A DNA stretch of 64,000 bases from Telopea speciosissima (lineage: Eukaryota; Streptophyta; Magnoliopsida; Proteales; Proteaceae): contig NC_057916.1 of NCBI RefSeq assembly GCF_018873765.1, positions 27,937,501 through 28,001,500 of the forward strand, in the 5' to 3' direction. The notes beneath the pieces were generated by a model. It was not told the origin of the DNA and did no database searches. It saw only the letters and a list, made by a program, of their open reading frames with translations. A program made the position numbers and the translations under genes. Shown here piece by piece: positions 34,761-47,100 of this stretch; position 1 is the stretch's first letter, and every line of letters starts with the position of its first letter.

Positions 34761-35201
34761 TGTTGAAGTTAAAGAAGTAGATAGAGAAGATAAGGAAGAA
34801 AGTGACCCAGGGTTTAACGTGGTTCGGTTTCTCAAACCTACATCCACACAACTTATTTGTTTTTCACAGCTTTAACTCTTCACATTAACCTCTCTTTATA
34901 TAGATGAAGAGGATTAGTAGATATGGATTTACAAAGATAAGTACAAGGTGTTAGTGTTGATCTAGAACACTTCTTAGTGTGATCCTTGAGGCTTGGAGAG
35001 TTAGATGATGACTCAAACACTGTTGGTGATTGGAGTGTTGAGTTGGAGATATCCGAAGTATCTTTGGTGATGCTTGATCTATTATCACATGTAACGGCTT
35101 GATCCTTGCTTAATCTATTATCACATGTCACAGCCTGGCTAGACTCTGACATTGTGACTATTGGAGATAGGGATGACTTGGATGTATTCTTATCGTTTAC
35201 A
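34761..35201 (-). repeat. 3' LTR of the copia element
   Basis: On the minus strand it runs from TGTAAACGAT to ACTTCAACA. It matches 39461-39901 over its whole length and is preceded on the minus strand by a purine tract. Confidence 0.95.
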
Positions 35202-35215
35202 CGCCCCCTCAAGTG

Positions 35216-38200
35216 GAAGGTGGGCCGAACCTTGAGCTTGGACAGAAGATGAGTGTATCGTTTACTCGCTAGGGCCTTTGTAAAAATGTCTGCAATTTGA
35301 TCATTTGAGGAGATAAATCTAACATCAAGGTCACCTTTGGCAACTTAGTCACGTACAAAGTGGAAGTCAATTTCCACATGCTTTGTACGAGCGTGAAATA
35401 CAGGATTGACTGTTAAGTATGTGGCACCAACATTGTCACACCACAGAATTGGCGCTTGAGCCATGTACACACCGAGTTCCTTTAAGAGAGATTGAAGCTA
35501 GGTGAGTTCGGCTGCTGCATTAGCGATGGCCCGATATTCTGATTCTATGCTTGATCGGGTCACAGTTGCTTGTTTGCGAGAACTCCAAGAGATGAGATTG
35601 GTGCCGTGATAGGTAGCAAAACCACCTGTGGATTTCCTGTCATCAGGGCAACCAGCCCAGTCGGCATTGGAGTAAGCAGATAGTTGTAAAGTGGGTTGGC
35701 GTTGAAGGTAGAATCCATGATCAATGGTGGATTTCAAGTATCTCAAAATTCGCTTCACTGCTGTCCAATGTTCAATACGAGGGCGGTGCATGAACTGACA
35801 CACTTTGTTGAAGAAAAATGATATATCAGGCCTTGTCAGGGTTGCATATTGAAGACCTCCAACCACACTGCGATAAAGAGTAGGGTTATCCATCGGAGTG
35901 CCCCCTAGCCGTGACAGTGACTGAGATGGTGATAATGGTGTGGATATAGGTTTGCAACCAGTCATGTGGGTGCGATCGAGCAGGTCTAAAATGTATTGCC
36001 GTTGAGAGAGTATAAGCCCAGTTGAACTATTATGAACACTGATGCCCAAGAAATAATGAAGATTACCTAGGTCCTTAATTGCAAAAGTCTTAGCTAGTTG
36101 GTCAAGGAACCTGGATATGAACTGTGTATTATTGCCAGTTAGCTAGGACAATATCGTCAACGTAGCCCAATTGATACATTGTAATTGCAACAGTGTTGTA
36201 GATAAAAAGAGATGTATCTGTTTTAGATCCCAGAAATCCAAACTCAGTGAGGAACTCACTTAAGCGATCGAACCAAGCCCTTGGAGCCTGCTTAAAGCCA
36301 TAGAGAGACTTATGAAGGCGACATACATGATTTGGGAACTGTAAATCAGTGTATCCTGGAGGTTGAGTCATATACACCTCTTCTTTGAGGATTCCATGCA
36401 AAAATGCATTTTGAACATCAAGCTGCTGTACTGTCCATCCCTTAGATACAGCCAAGGACAACACAAGTCGAATGGTCGTGGGTTTTACTACGGGACTAAA
36501 TGTCTCTGAATAATCCAGTCCCTCTTGCTGGTGGAACCCCTTTGCCACTAAACGAGCTTTATAGCGCTCAATAGAACCATCTGCCAGTTGTTTGATTCTG
36601 TAGACCCATTTACACCCAACTATATTCATTTGAGGTTGAGGTGAGATAAGAGTCCAAGTGCCGTTCCTGATTAAAGCATTAAACTCAGTGTCCATGGCTT
36701 TACGTCAATGTGGACTTTTGAAAGCAATGGTGTAACATGTGGGTTCCAAGGCCTGAGCTGCAGATTCGGTTAATAGTGAAACGAGTGTAGGGTGTTTGGT
36801 GGTAAGGAGAATGTGATGGTGGGAGGGTTTGGTCTATCATTAGGTGATGGATACTGTGGAGGATGTGATGGTGAAATTGGTGGTGGATTCGGTGGATGCA
36901 TTGGTGATGGAGACGATTGGTGGTATGGTGGGTTTTGTGGAGGATTTATTGAAGAGTTCGGTGGAGATGAATGTGGTGTTGATGACGGTAGTGGAGGTAT
37001 AGGTGGAGATTGAAGTAATGGTGAAGTTGTGGAATTCGGTGGAGGGGTTGAGGGTGGTAATGGTGCGTGGGACCAAGAGAGGATTGGTGGTGGACCAAGA
37101 ATGGAAGGGGTTGGTGAAGGTTTAGTAGATGGTAAAGTTGTTGCAGCCTCATGAAACGGGAACATATCTTCATCAAAAACCACATGTCTGGAAATAATAA
37201 TATTCTTTGTGTGCATGTTTAGACAATTATAGCCCCTGTGCTTGGAACTGTATCCAAGAAAAGCATGTAGCTCAGATCTGTAATCAAGTTTATGCTTGTT
37301 AAATGGCCTTAGTAATGGATAGCAAGTTGTTCCAAAAACCCGTAATGTCATGTAGTCTGGTTGGGTGCCAAACAATTTAAATAGAGGACATACATTGCTA
37401 AGCACAGGTGTTGGAAGCCGATTAATCAAGAAAACTGTTGTAGCAAAAGCATGGTGCCAATATGACTTAGGCACACCAACATGAGATATTAAGGCCAATC
37501 TAGTCTCGACTATGTGATGATGTCTTCTTTCAGCAGACCCATTCTGCTCATGAGTGTGCGGGCAAGATATTCTATGTTCAATGCCATTATTTTCCAAGTA
37601 TTTGGAAACAGAGAGGTATTCCCCACCCCCAGACGCTTGATTTTCCTGTCAAACAAATTCTCAACACGAACCTTGAATTTGATAAAAACAGGGAGTACCT
37701 CTGACTTATTAGTAAGGGGAAACAACCATATGAAATTTGCTAAAGTCATCAACAAAATGCACATAATAACGATGTCCATTGGATGATGAAATGGGAGATG
37801 GCCCCCAAACATCAAAGTATAGTAAGTCCAATGGGCCACTAGAACGATGGGGTGAAGAATAAAAAGGTAATTTGTGACTCTTGCCCTGTTGACAGGCATT
37901 ACAAACATTAAAACCCTGCTGAGAATTTAATGGTAAATTAAAGCTACTAGTAAGTTGACGAACAATGCGGAGGGTTGGATGCCCTAGTCGGTTGTGCCAT
38001 TGATGAAGGGATGTGCATTCACCAATTAGAGCTCGTGGGGCTGATCCACGGACTGTTGGAGCACCTTTATTCATAGCTAGCTGGTAGAGCCCATCTTTAC
38101 TGATTCCCTAGAGAAGACATTTCCCCGTGCAGCGATCCTTAACATAGAAATGATCAGGGTGAAATTCAAACATGACATTATTATCCTTTGTGAATTGGGA

Positions 38201-39461
38201 TACAGATAATAAATTGCGAGTAATTGCAGGCACATGTAGAATATTTGGAAGAACAAAAATTAGAGGACCCAGTGTGTAAAATTTCCAAACCTGAACCATT
38301 GCCTACTTGGACCTCATCTTGGCTAGTATAATCAGAGGATATAGCCAGGTTATCCATATCAGCAGTGATGTGATTCGTTGCTCCAGAATCAGGAAACCAG
38401 ACATTATTGGTTGCTGGTGCAGTATGATTATAATCAACCAGATTAGCAGCCGGTGGCACATTGTCTTGAGGTTGTTGGTACGCATGATTGAAGCGATTGC
38501 GACAATCGAGAGCCTTGTGACCAACCCTCTTACAGATTTGACAAACATTTGGAGTAGGATTATGAGGTTGAGGAGCTTGTTGATTCATACCTTGATTAAG
38601 ATATTGTAGGTAGCCAATCCGATTAGTGCCACGGCCATTTTGGCCACCACGATAGTAGCCACGACCAGTGCGTGAACCTGTATTGCCACAGTTGGTGCGT
38701 CCACCACGAGGTTCAGTATTGGTGGTGACGGTGTTGGTTGTGACGGTCATTTCAGCCAAAGATTGCTCATCAAGCATTCGGATCTCCTGTGTGAGGAGCA
38801 TGCTACGCAAATCATTGTAGGATAGTGGCTCTCAACGTGTAGTGATCGAGGTAACAAATGCTAAATATTCAGATCCTAGGCCACCGAGTGTATAGAGGCA
38901 GAGATCTTCATCAGTTACAGGTTTCCTTGCAGCAGCAAGGAGATCAATGATATTTTTTATCTGGAGGAGATACTCCTGAATAGTTGATGAACCACGCTTG
39001 GTGTTCTGAAGCTGAAACCGAAGTTGTAGCAGTCGGGCATTGGATATGTTGCTGTAGGAGCATTCAAGAGTATGCCAAACTTCGTGAGAGGTACTGCAGC
39101 CAACGATCTAGGCATGAACAGATTCGATTAAGGAAGAAATTAACCAGCTCATGAGGAGTTGGTCTTGACGCTGCCATGTTTGGCAGGCAGGATTGATCGT
39201 GGGAGGATCCGTTGGAGACGCATCAGCCGCTGGTGTGAGATATTCAGAAGGGCATGGTGTTGTGCCTGTAACCATGTCGTAGAGATCATATCCACATAAA
39301 AGGGGAATGAACTGAGATCGCCACAGCAGATGGTTGGAGTCGCTCAGTTTAATAGCAATAGCATGGCTGAGAGAACGAAACAGGGATAGAGAAGAAGACC
39401 CTGTGCCAAGGCTGGGTAGGTTGCTGGTGGATCCCAAGGAGCCCTGGTCGGATGATACCAT
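35216..39461 (-). pseudogene. Copia gag-pol with several interruptions
   Basis: Gag begins around the ATG at 39461 or within the LTR at 39548. Stops near 39108 and 38830 interrupt it. The zinc knuckle CQICKRVGHKALDC is near 38525 and protease WFPDSGATNHIT near 38390. The pre-integrase domain (HNRLGHP) and integrase core (FDVWGPSP, EQNGSAERRHHHIVE) lie at 38040-37500, followed by a proline/serine-rich stretch (about 37120-36780). Reverse transcriptase runs 36695-36130 with [21 protein letters not shown] and YVDD. RNase H has SNADWAGCPDDRKSTGG (the first catalytic D changed to N in SNAD) and CDNVGATYL. It ends near 35216. Confidence 0.9.
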
Positions 39462-39901
39462 GTTGAAGTTAAAGAAGTAGATAGAGAAGATAAAGAAGAA
39501 AGTGACACAGGGTTTAACGTGGTTCGGTTTCTCAAAACCTACGTCCACACAACTTATTTGTCTTTCACTGCTTTAACTCTTCACTAATCCTCTCTTTATA
39601 TAGATGAAGAGGATTAGTAGATATGGATTTACAAAGATAAGTACAAAGTGTCAGTGTTGATCTATAACACTTCTTAGTGTGATCCTTGAGGCTTGGAGAG
39701 TTAGATGATGACTCAAACACATTTGGTGATTGGACTGTTGAGTTGGAGATATCCGAAGTATCTTTGGTGATGCTTGATCTATTATCACATGTAACGGCTT
39801 GATCCTTACTTAATCTATTATCACATGTAACGGCCTGGCTAGACTCTGATATTGTGACTGTTGGAGACAAGGATGACTTGGATGTATTCTTATCGTTTAC
39901 A
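39461..39901 (-). repeat. 5' LTR of the copia element
   Basis: Same ends and length as 34761-35201. The primer-binding site starts at 39460. An open frame continues from inside this LTR (39548) straight into gag. Confidence 0.95.
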
Positions 39902-41175
39902 GGCCCCCTTGGACCACTGCAACTCCCCCACCACTGCCACCATAACCAGTACTTGAGGGAAGCCAATTAGCTCCCAAGTCTTATTGCTTGCTCACCACCT
40001 TGGACGTCTTTCAATCTTCGCTGGAAGATCTTGCCTTCAACTCCTTACATTGAACCAAATCATCAGATGATTCTCCACCTTCAACGCAGTCCCTTTACTC
40101 CTATTACTATCGACGAGCTTTCCTGCTCTCCCTGTCTCCAGACCCCTGCCACTCCATCTTCCTCAGCTCCTCCCTTCTCCCTCTGCGTCTCCACACCCCA
40201 CCCCCCTGCCATCTCCCTCGGTTCTTCCAATCAGATTTTTTTAAATCGTTAGATGCCCATGTGTCCATGATGCAATTACTGATGCTGCACACGTCCACCC
40301 AACATTGATCAGATAGTCCATTCCACTTTAGTCCGCTCTGGATCTGACAGATGATCTAAATTGGCCGATTCCAATTCCTCGAAACCTGTTAGAATCTGCA
40401 TAATCATTACATGCAATCCAACATAGCTGCTGATACCAATGACTAAACACATTGAAACAATTTCCGATCACTATCAGGTCCTTCCACCATTCTCAACTCT
40501 GCAGGCCGAGAGTAGACCAGGGACCAAATCTACGTGATTATTTCAAGTTTGAAGATCAATTCATTCTCACTCCCAAGTGGAATGAGCATAATCCACATGA
40601 ATCAAAGTACACATCTCAATCCTCAACTGAAAATTCAAAACCAATTACATAGTTATAATCATTACATTGTTTTTATTCTTTCCTGTTGTAATGCCTCCTA
40701 GAACCCTCCTTTTTGAGGACACTCCCTTCCCAGCCCCAACCCCCAACCCCCAACCCCCAACCCCCAACAAACAAAAAAAAAAACACAAAGAATAAATCAG
40801 CTTGTTGCAGGGAATTCTTCAATCCCCTTATCAAGACTAGTGAGTAAGCGGGGACAAATGAAATCCCCCTCTACATGGTGTCATAAATCAGCCGAAGTTA
40901 TTTGACAAGCTCGATGTAAAAATGTATCTCTACAAACATCAGACCTAATGTGTTCAGTAACAGCTTCATAAACTCTTGAAGATTTGGCTTCTCTGTATAA
41001 TGATGAACATGAGCCCTCTGATTTGATCCAATCACAGGAATATGGGAATGCACAAGCAGTAATTTACATTCTACAGTGGTTGAAATGAAATACCCGCCTT
41101 TGTTTCACATCCCAACTGCATTTCATCCACATCAAGAGTAACTCGCCCCCGGAGTCCAGAGACTAGCAGCTTCGT
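39902..41175. other. Region beyond the PAT16 stop codon, no gene seen
   Basis: The part just below 41176 is presumably the PAT16 3' UTR (minus). A tandem run of CCCCAAC units lies at about 40735-40769, followed by an A run. TTGGTATCAGCAGC on the minus strand near 40435 resembles a primer-binding site, but no LTR could be attached to it. Confidence 0.45.
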
Positions 41176-44100
41176 CTATCTTGAAGTCGATATGAAATTT
41201 GTCTGATCATAGGCAGTTCGGAACCGGAGGCCTGAGCCCATGTGTCCTGACATGGGACATATCCAGGTGAAAATGCTTGGGCCCAGCACCTGGGGGAGAG
41301 AGCAAGAAAAACCAATTTTTATACTCCTTAAACAAGAAAACATCATGTATTGCAACTACTTTCTGTCAAGACTAGAGGAAACATGTGGCCAAAGGGTGAA
41401 TTTTCAATTACTTTGTCCTTCCATAGAAATAGATTTTAGACACATACCCGGCTGTGTGTCCAAGGTTATCAAATAAATAAATAGAATAAAATATTACCGA
41501 TGTCAGATTTTCATAGGGACCAAGGTCATAAGGATGCCTGTAGACATTCCCAATCTTTTCCGCAAGAGACATTGCTCTTACTCCTTCATGATACTGCATG
41601 AAGAATATAAATCACATATTATATAACTCCATAAACACTAAGAAGGAGCCCTAAATCAAATGGACCTGGGAAGAAGAGAAACGAAATACTAGTTATATCA
41701 TTAAATTTCTTCAAACCTCAATTGTTGTCTTGTTATGCAAAATGAGGTATATATGCCAACCCAAGAGGATACTTAATGCTACTGTCAAAGGAACTAGCAG
41801 TACACCAGATATGATCTGCAAAGAGCAAGCAATGAGCAGAACTACAAACAAGTCAGACGCTGCTTGAAATTACACATATCATGTATTACTTACATAGGCA
41901 GTTTTAATTGAGCCTTCACTCTGCTGCTCATCTTTCTGAGCATCATGAGTGGCACTACCCACAAGCAATACCTGAAACCAGATCATGTTTTGAGTAGTTA
42001 ATATATCATGGACCCCACATTGGATAGGCATGCAACATACTGGAAAGGAACCAACTCCCTAACACGAGTAATTGATTACAGGCAAATATACCATACAGTT
42101 CGCCAGAGAGTATTACAGCATACCAGGGAGTGGATGCATGAGATTACAGCATATGTCACAAAGACAAAGAAAACCTTGTAGTTAGCATGGCCCACACAGT
42201 TATTAATCCATATGCAATGATGGTCCTGCAAGCAATAGATGGACAAGTTCAACACAAAATTGGGAACTACAAAATTCAACCAGGCATCAGTAATTACATA
42301 GCTCTTACATACCATTCGCAAAACACATCTCCTACAAACACGGCAATGATGGGCACGAGGAGGCTTAAAGAGAGAACACTTCTGGCAATATCTCAGATCC
42401 CCACCCTGAAAGAACATTGATCATGAGGAATGATGATTAAGTTCACAAAGTAGAGATAAGATGGAAGTATCTAAATAAGCTTTGGAGCAGTGCCTCTACG
42501 TGGGCCGGTCTGGAGGGGGTTCAACAGGCTGTAAGTGGTTCTGCCACACGGCAGATCACAACAGGAATGTGATTTTGTGGATAGGTGGACCCAGGATTAC
42601 TTGCTCATATGTCAAGTTTCATCCAAACAGTGGCCAAGTGACAAAATTAAGTATTGAAAAGTTAAGGATTACAGAGTGGGTGGACACCAAAATGGACGGC
42701 TGACAAATACAGGGGTATGTACGTATTTGATTGAATTTGAGTCTGAAAATTGACACATGGCCAATCCAGACCTCTCGTGTGATATCTAACAGTCAGAATT
42801 GCCAGACCATCCCTCCACGTGGTAGAAATAGGTGGCCTGCTTAGAAAACCTTTAGTCCACAGTCTAACTGCACTCATCTGTTTCTCCGGAAAAATAACCA
42901 AGATCACACCTTCTAGGGGAGTGTCACTGTCAAATCAAAGCAACTTAATTTTTCTCACTTTGAAGTAAAAAATCTCCCCAAGGCCATAACTAGGTTGTTC
43001 TAAATTTCCAATAACCTAGGTGAGCCACCATGTCAGCTCCGTGTTAGCTATTAGCACACCTAGACAGGGTCAGGTTATGTTCCAAGGTAGAGAAAAGACA
43101 CAGGATTCTATACGTAGCCTGGCTTCTACCAGGTTGGCAATTGTGTACATAGCAACAATAGTGTGAATTATCAGAGCATAATGAATTGACTATTAGAATA
43201 GACTACCAATAGAAAATAAATCCGAAATAGTAACTTTTTCAACAAATACCAGTTTACTATTAATAATTCTAATAATCATCAGAGTTTACAATTAAAAGTT
43301 CTAATAATTATCATAGATATGTACTTCATAGGTAATTGATAGAATACATAACCTCGTGGATCCAAGAAATCATAATTCGTTGCATAGGTCCAGAAAATTG
43401 GGTTGAAAGACTACTGATAGTTGTGAGGTACATCAAGGTAGATAATCCCTCCTCTCTTACATAATGGTTAATACCACGACGATGTTCCCCCAAAACAAGA
43501 CAGCATTGCCTACTACCCATAAATAGAGAACTACTGTGATTTGCCTTATTAAACAATGGTTTTCGAAGTTAGTTCCTTGTACTGTTTCCTGCATCCATTT
43601 CGCAACTTTGCAGTTGTCATGATAATGCATTACAATTTAGTGATCTAGTTGAAAATTTTAAAATCAAGCCTCAACATAAAGGTTGGTGTCTTTCAGCAGG
43701 CTTTAATTCCACCATGAAGACCTCCAACAGAAGGTCCAGTGAAAATCAATACCTGGACTGTGGCTTCAGAAACAATTTCCCTCACTATTCTCGCTAGAAC
43801 AAACCCTATCAATAGTTCATATTAGGAATGCAAAGATGCAATAATCGCAATAATCACTTTGCCAGTGTCAAGTTATTGTTATCGTATCTTCTTGCATATA
43901 AATCAAAATAAGGGAGTCCCAACACTCGTCAACTCAACTTGTCGTTATCCCAACTAATGGATTCAGCTACATGCATCCTGTTGTGACATTCAACTTGTAG
44001 AAAACCCTAACCAGAAACTTCAGAGAGGAGAAAAGAGAGAAGAGAAGATGGAAGAAGACTATTGAGACAACGGAATGACTTAGATACATTGATAGGTAAG

Positions 44101-47100
44101 CCCCTCTATTTATAATAGAGGGGAAAGTTACAAAGGGACTAAAATAGGCGATGTGGGACTAAAACCCACATAGCCGACTGTACGTAATAACATAATAAAT
44201 AAACTAACCCCAAAAGGACCAGAATACCCCCACAGTATTCTGGATTACATATTCCAACACTCCCCCTCAAGCTGGATTATACAAATGAGTAAAGAAAGAA
44301 GATCTAGCTTAAACTAAAGAAAAAAGAACTCATAATAATGCTAACACTCCCCCTCAAGTTGGCACATACAAGGTACTAATGCCCAACTTGAACAAAATGG
44401 GAAAAAACTAAGTTGCAGTAGAATCCAGCTTGACAGATGAATGTAGCTCCCAAATAAACCTTCAAGAACTTGAAAAATAGATCTTCAAAACCTGGGCAGA
44501 CTTGATCAGCAAACCGAGACTGAAATGTCTTCCAAAAAAGGCAGCTTTCAACGATCTTCAATAGCTATCTAGTGATGAATCTCAGATTGTCATAGTGACA
44601 TAGAATCTTGAATTTAAATAACTAGAGCAGCAAGTAGCGAAACTAAACTAAATCAGGCAGCCAAAAAAAAAACTTATCAACCCAACTGAAAGTCCTCAAA
44701 TAGGCAACAACCAAATATCTTCAATACTTTAATACTTCAATCTCCCCCTTATGGCAAACTCAACACAATAACGAAGGATACCTAATGGCAATGGTGGAGA
44801 AAACTGATCTTCTATGTTTTGCACCAATGTTCCTGCAAGTTCTGCATTCTGTAATGTCTGCAGGTGTATTGTACATAATCCCCCCCACGTGTAGTAGTAC
44901 ACGTGGATAAATAACGGAGATGATGTAAGAGACACAGTCTGAGATCTCGCCAAGATTCTCAGTTTTTTCATTTACCGAGTCGAGATGGCCTACGAAACCA
45001 AAAAGTGCACTTTCTCGCCGAAATCTCGGTTTGACATAGGAAAATGCCCATCTAGGTCCTCTATATGAGTGCCAGATCTCGAGATCTTGCTGAAAATTCT
45101 TGGTATACAGACACCTATGTATGCTAAGAACCAAGACAGACAAGACAGATACTTATTTATGCCTAATATCATTTAAGTAAATGAAATAGTATTTCATTTA
45201 CTTAAGATATTATTCATAAATAAGTAAACACCCCCCCATTTGAATCCAAAAAAAATAGTTAAAAAATCAAATTCCAAAAGGAAAAAAAGTCAACCCCCCA
45301 GTTCAAGAAAAAAAACTGGATTTTCAGCGGTAGGTGCAATTTTCAACTTTCTAATGCTGGAGTTTTTCTCAAATCTAAAAATTCCATAAATCTTATTATG
45401 GTAAAACATTGCTAAAAACCAAAAGTGCGGTAAAATATTCATTTGTTTTGATGTCCAAAAAATTATTTTCATTCAGAACGATTTTGACAGCATTCGTGCA
45501 CACCGAATTAAGTTTGACCGGTACATAACTCTTTCAATATAAATCAGATTTTAGCAATCTTGGACTTGTTGGAAAGCTTTATGAATAATATCTTAAATAA
45601 ATGAAATACAAATACAAAAGCATTTACTTAAATGATATTAGGCATAAATAAGACTGTTTGTCCTGTGTCTGTCCTGGTTTCTAGCATAAGTGTCTGTCCT
45701 GCTTTCCCATTAACTGAAACTCCTATTTGGACAAAGTTTTTACAAAATCTGATAATGCCATTGGGTTTAAATGGCCTAAAATAGGCTGTATACCGATTTT
45801 CAGACCCAAAAGAGGACTAAAACCCACCGAGATGGGCTTCCAAGTCGGGAAAAAAAAAAAAGTGCACAAACTCACCGAGATCTCGGCGAGATCTAGGCCC
45901 AACTCGGTTTTGGGCTGGGCCGAGATGGCTCCGAGAACCGAGTTTTCGAACCTTGGTAAGAGATAGTGCAAAAGTATAAACTTCCAGAATTCTCCAAAAG
46001 TGCTATGGGTATGAAAAAAGGAAGGAATGGCAAGTTAGAGTATACCATAAACTTCCAAAAGGGTTATGGGTAAATGCCAAATGTATGGGATATGAAGGGA
46101 ATTAGAATTATTGAAATGGAATGGAGTTGGAAAAAGGATGGCATGGCTCTAATTTGGTTGAAATCCATTTTTAAATACAAACCAAGCCAAAGGGCAAACT
46201 GGCAATAAACCAGAATTTTCAAGGGTCAATTGGGTAGTCAAATAGGGGAATGTATTAAAAAGTAATGGCAGTCCCATAAATAACCAGAATTTTGCAAGGG
46301 GCCCTTGGTAAATAAGAAAGTAATGGGTCATGTAGGGAATTAGATTTATAGATGGGGGACATACTTGGAAGGAGCAAACTCTAAATGGCAAGTTGTAAAT
46401 AGACATGGATGGGTAATAATTAAGGTAGGGTAATAGGAGCATTAAATACCGGCTAATAGGGGAGAATAAACCCTGAGTAAGGAGAAGCCCATCGTCTTCA
46501 ACCTCAAGGCTCCAAACAGCAACGGAAACCAGGGAAGAAGAGGAACCAGCGGCAGTGGGAGCTCATCGACTTCAACCTTACGAAACCCAGCCACAACTCC
46601 AAAACTCTCCTCCTTGCAACCGAGAAAAAGATCAGGCAGAGGCGGTGATCTGCAACCTATAACAACCAGCGCACGAGAACAAGAAGAATATTTCTTCTTC
46701 CTTACTATACCAAGCGGTGGTTGTGGAACCATAGAAACCCATTCTCACGATAGATTCATGGACAAGGACATATACCAACAGCAAATCGATTAGGGCAGAT
46801 ACCATCTATTAGTAGATTGAGTAGATAGCAGCAACCCGAAGACCAGGGAGATCATAAACCATAAACCAGCAGCATACATCAGCAACAAATACAGCAGCAG
46901 TGGGCATCAAACCAGAGAAAATCTTCCAAAAACACCAGCCAAGAGTAAAAAACATAAGTGATTTTGCACCACCACATATCAGGGGGTCAGATGGACCCCA
47001 AATACCAGTCGAGTGACTTTCTTATAGAGGGAAATGATGCCTCAATAGTTGGAACAGATCTGCTGGCCAAACATGGTGGAAACCAGAAATCAATGGGAAG

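Larger units (their letters stand above)
34761..39901 (-). mobile_element. Full-length copia retrotransposon with intact target duplication
   Basis: Two 441-bp LTRs and the exact 5-bp GGCCC on both sides (34756-34760 and 39902-39906) define a 5141-bp element. On the minus strand: 5' LTR, primer site TGGTATCATCC, gag, zinc knuckle, protease, integrase, reverse transcriptase, RNase H, polypurine tract (TTGAGGGGGCG), 3' LTR. The LTRs differ at about twenty positions, so it is neither very young nor very old. The coding region has stops and frameshifts, so it is not autonomous now. Confidence 0.95.

Noticed and set aside
36792..37185. Gly-rich (plus) and Thr/Pro-rich (minus) open frames as separate proteins
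   Set aside because: They are other-frame readings of the proline/serine-rich linker of the copia integrase on the minus strand.
40735..40769. CCCCAAC tandem run as an interstitial telomere
   Set aside because: The usual plant telomere unit is CCCTAAA. This unit is different and repeated only about five times next to an A run, so it is simple low-complexity sequence.
44881..44905. CACGTG-containing stretch as an ABA response element
   Set aside because: It lies within a retroelement interior in a PAT16 intron, and its sibling element has a similar stretch. No regulated promoter is nearby.
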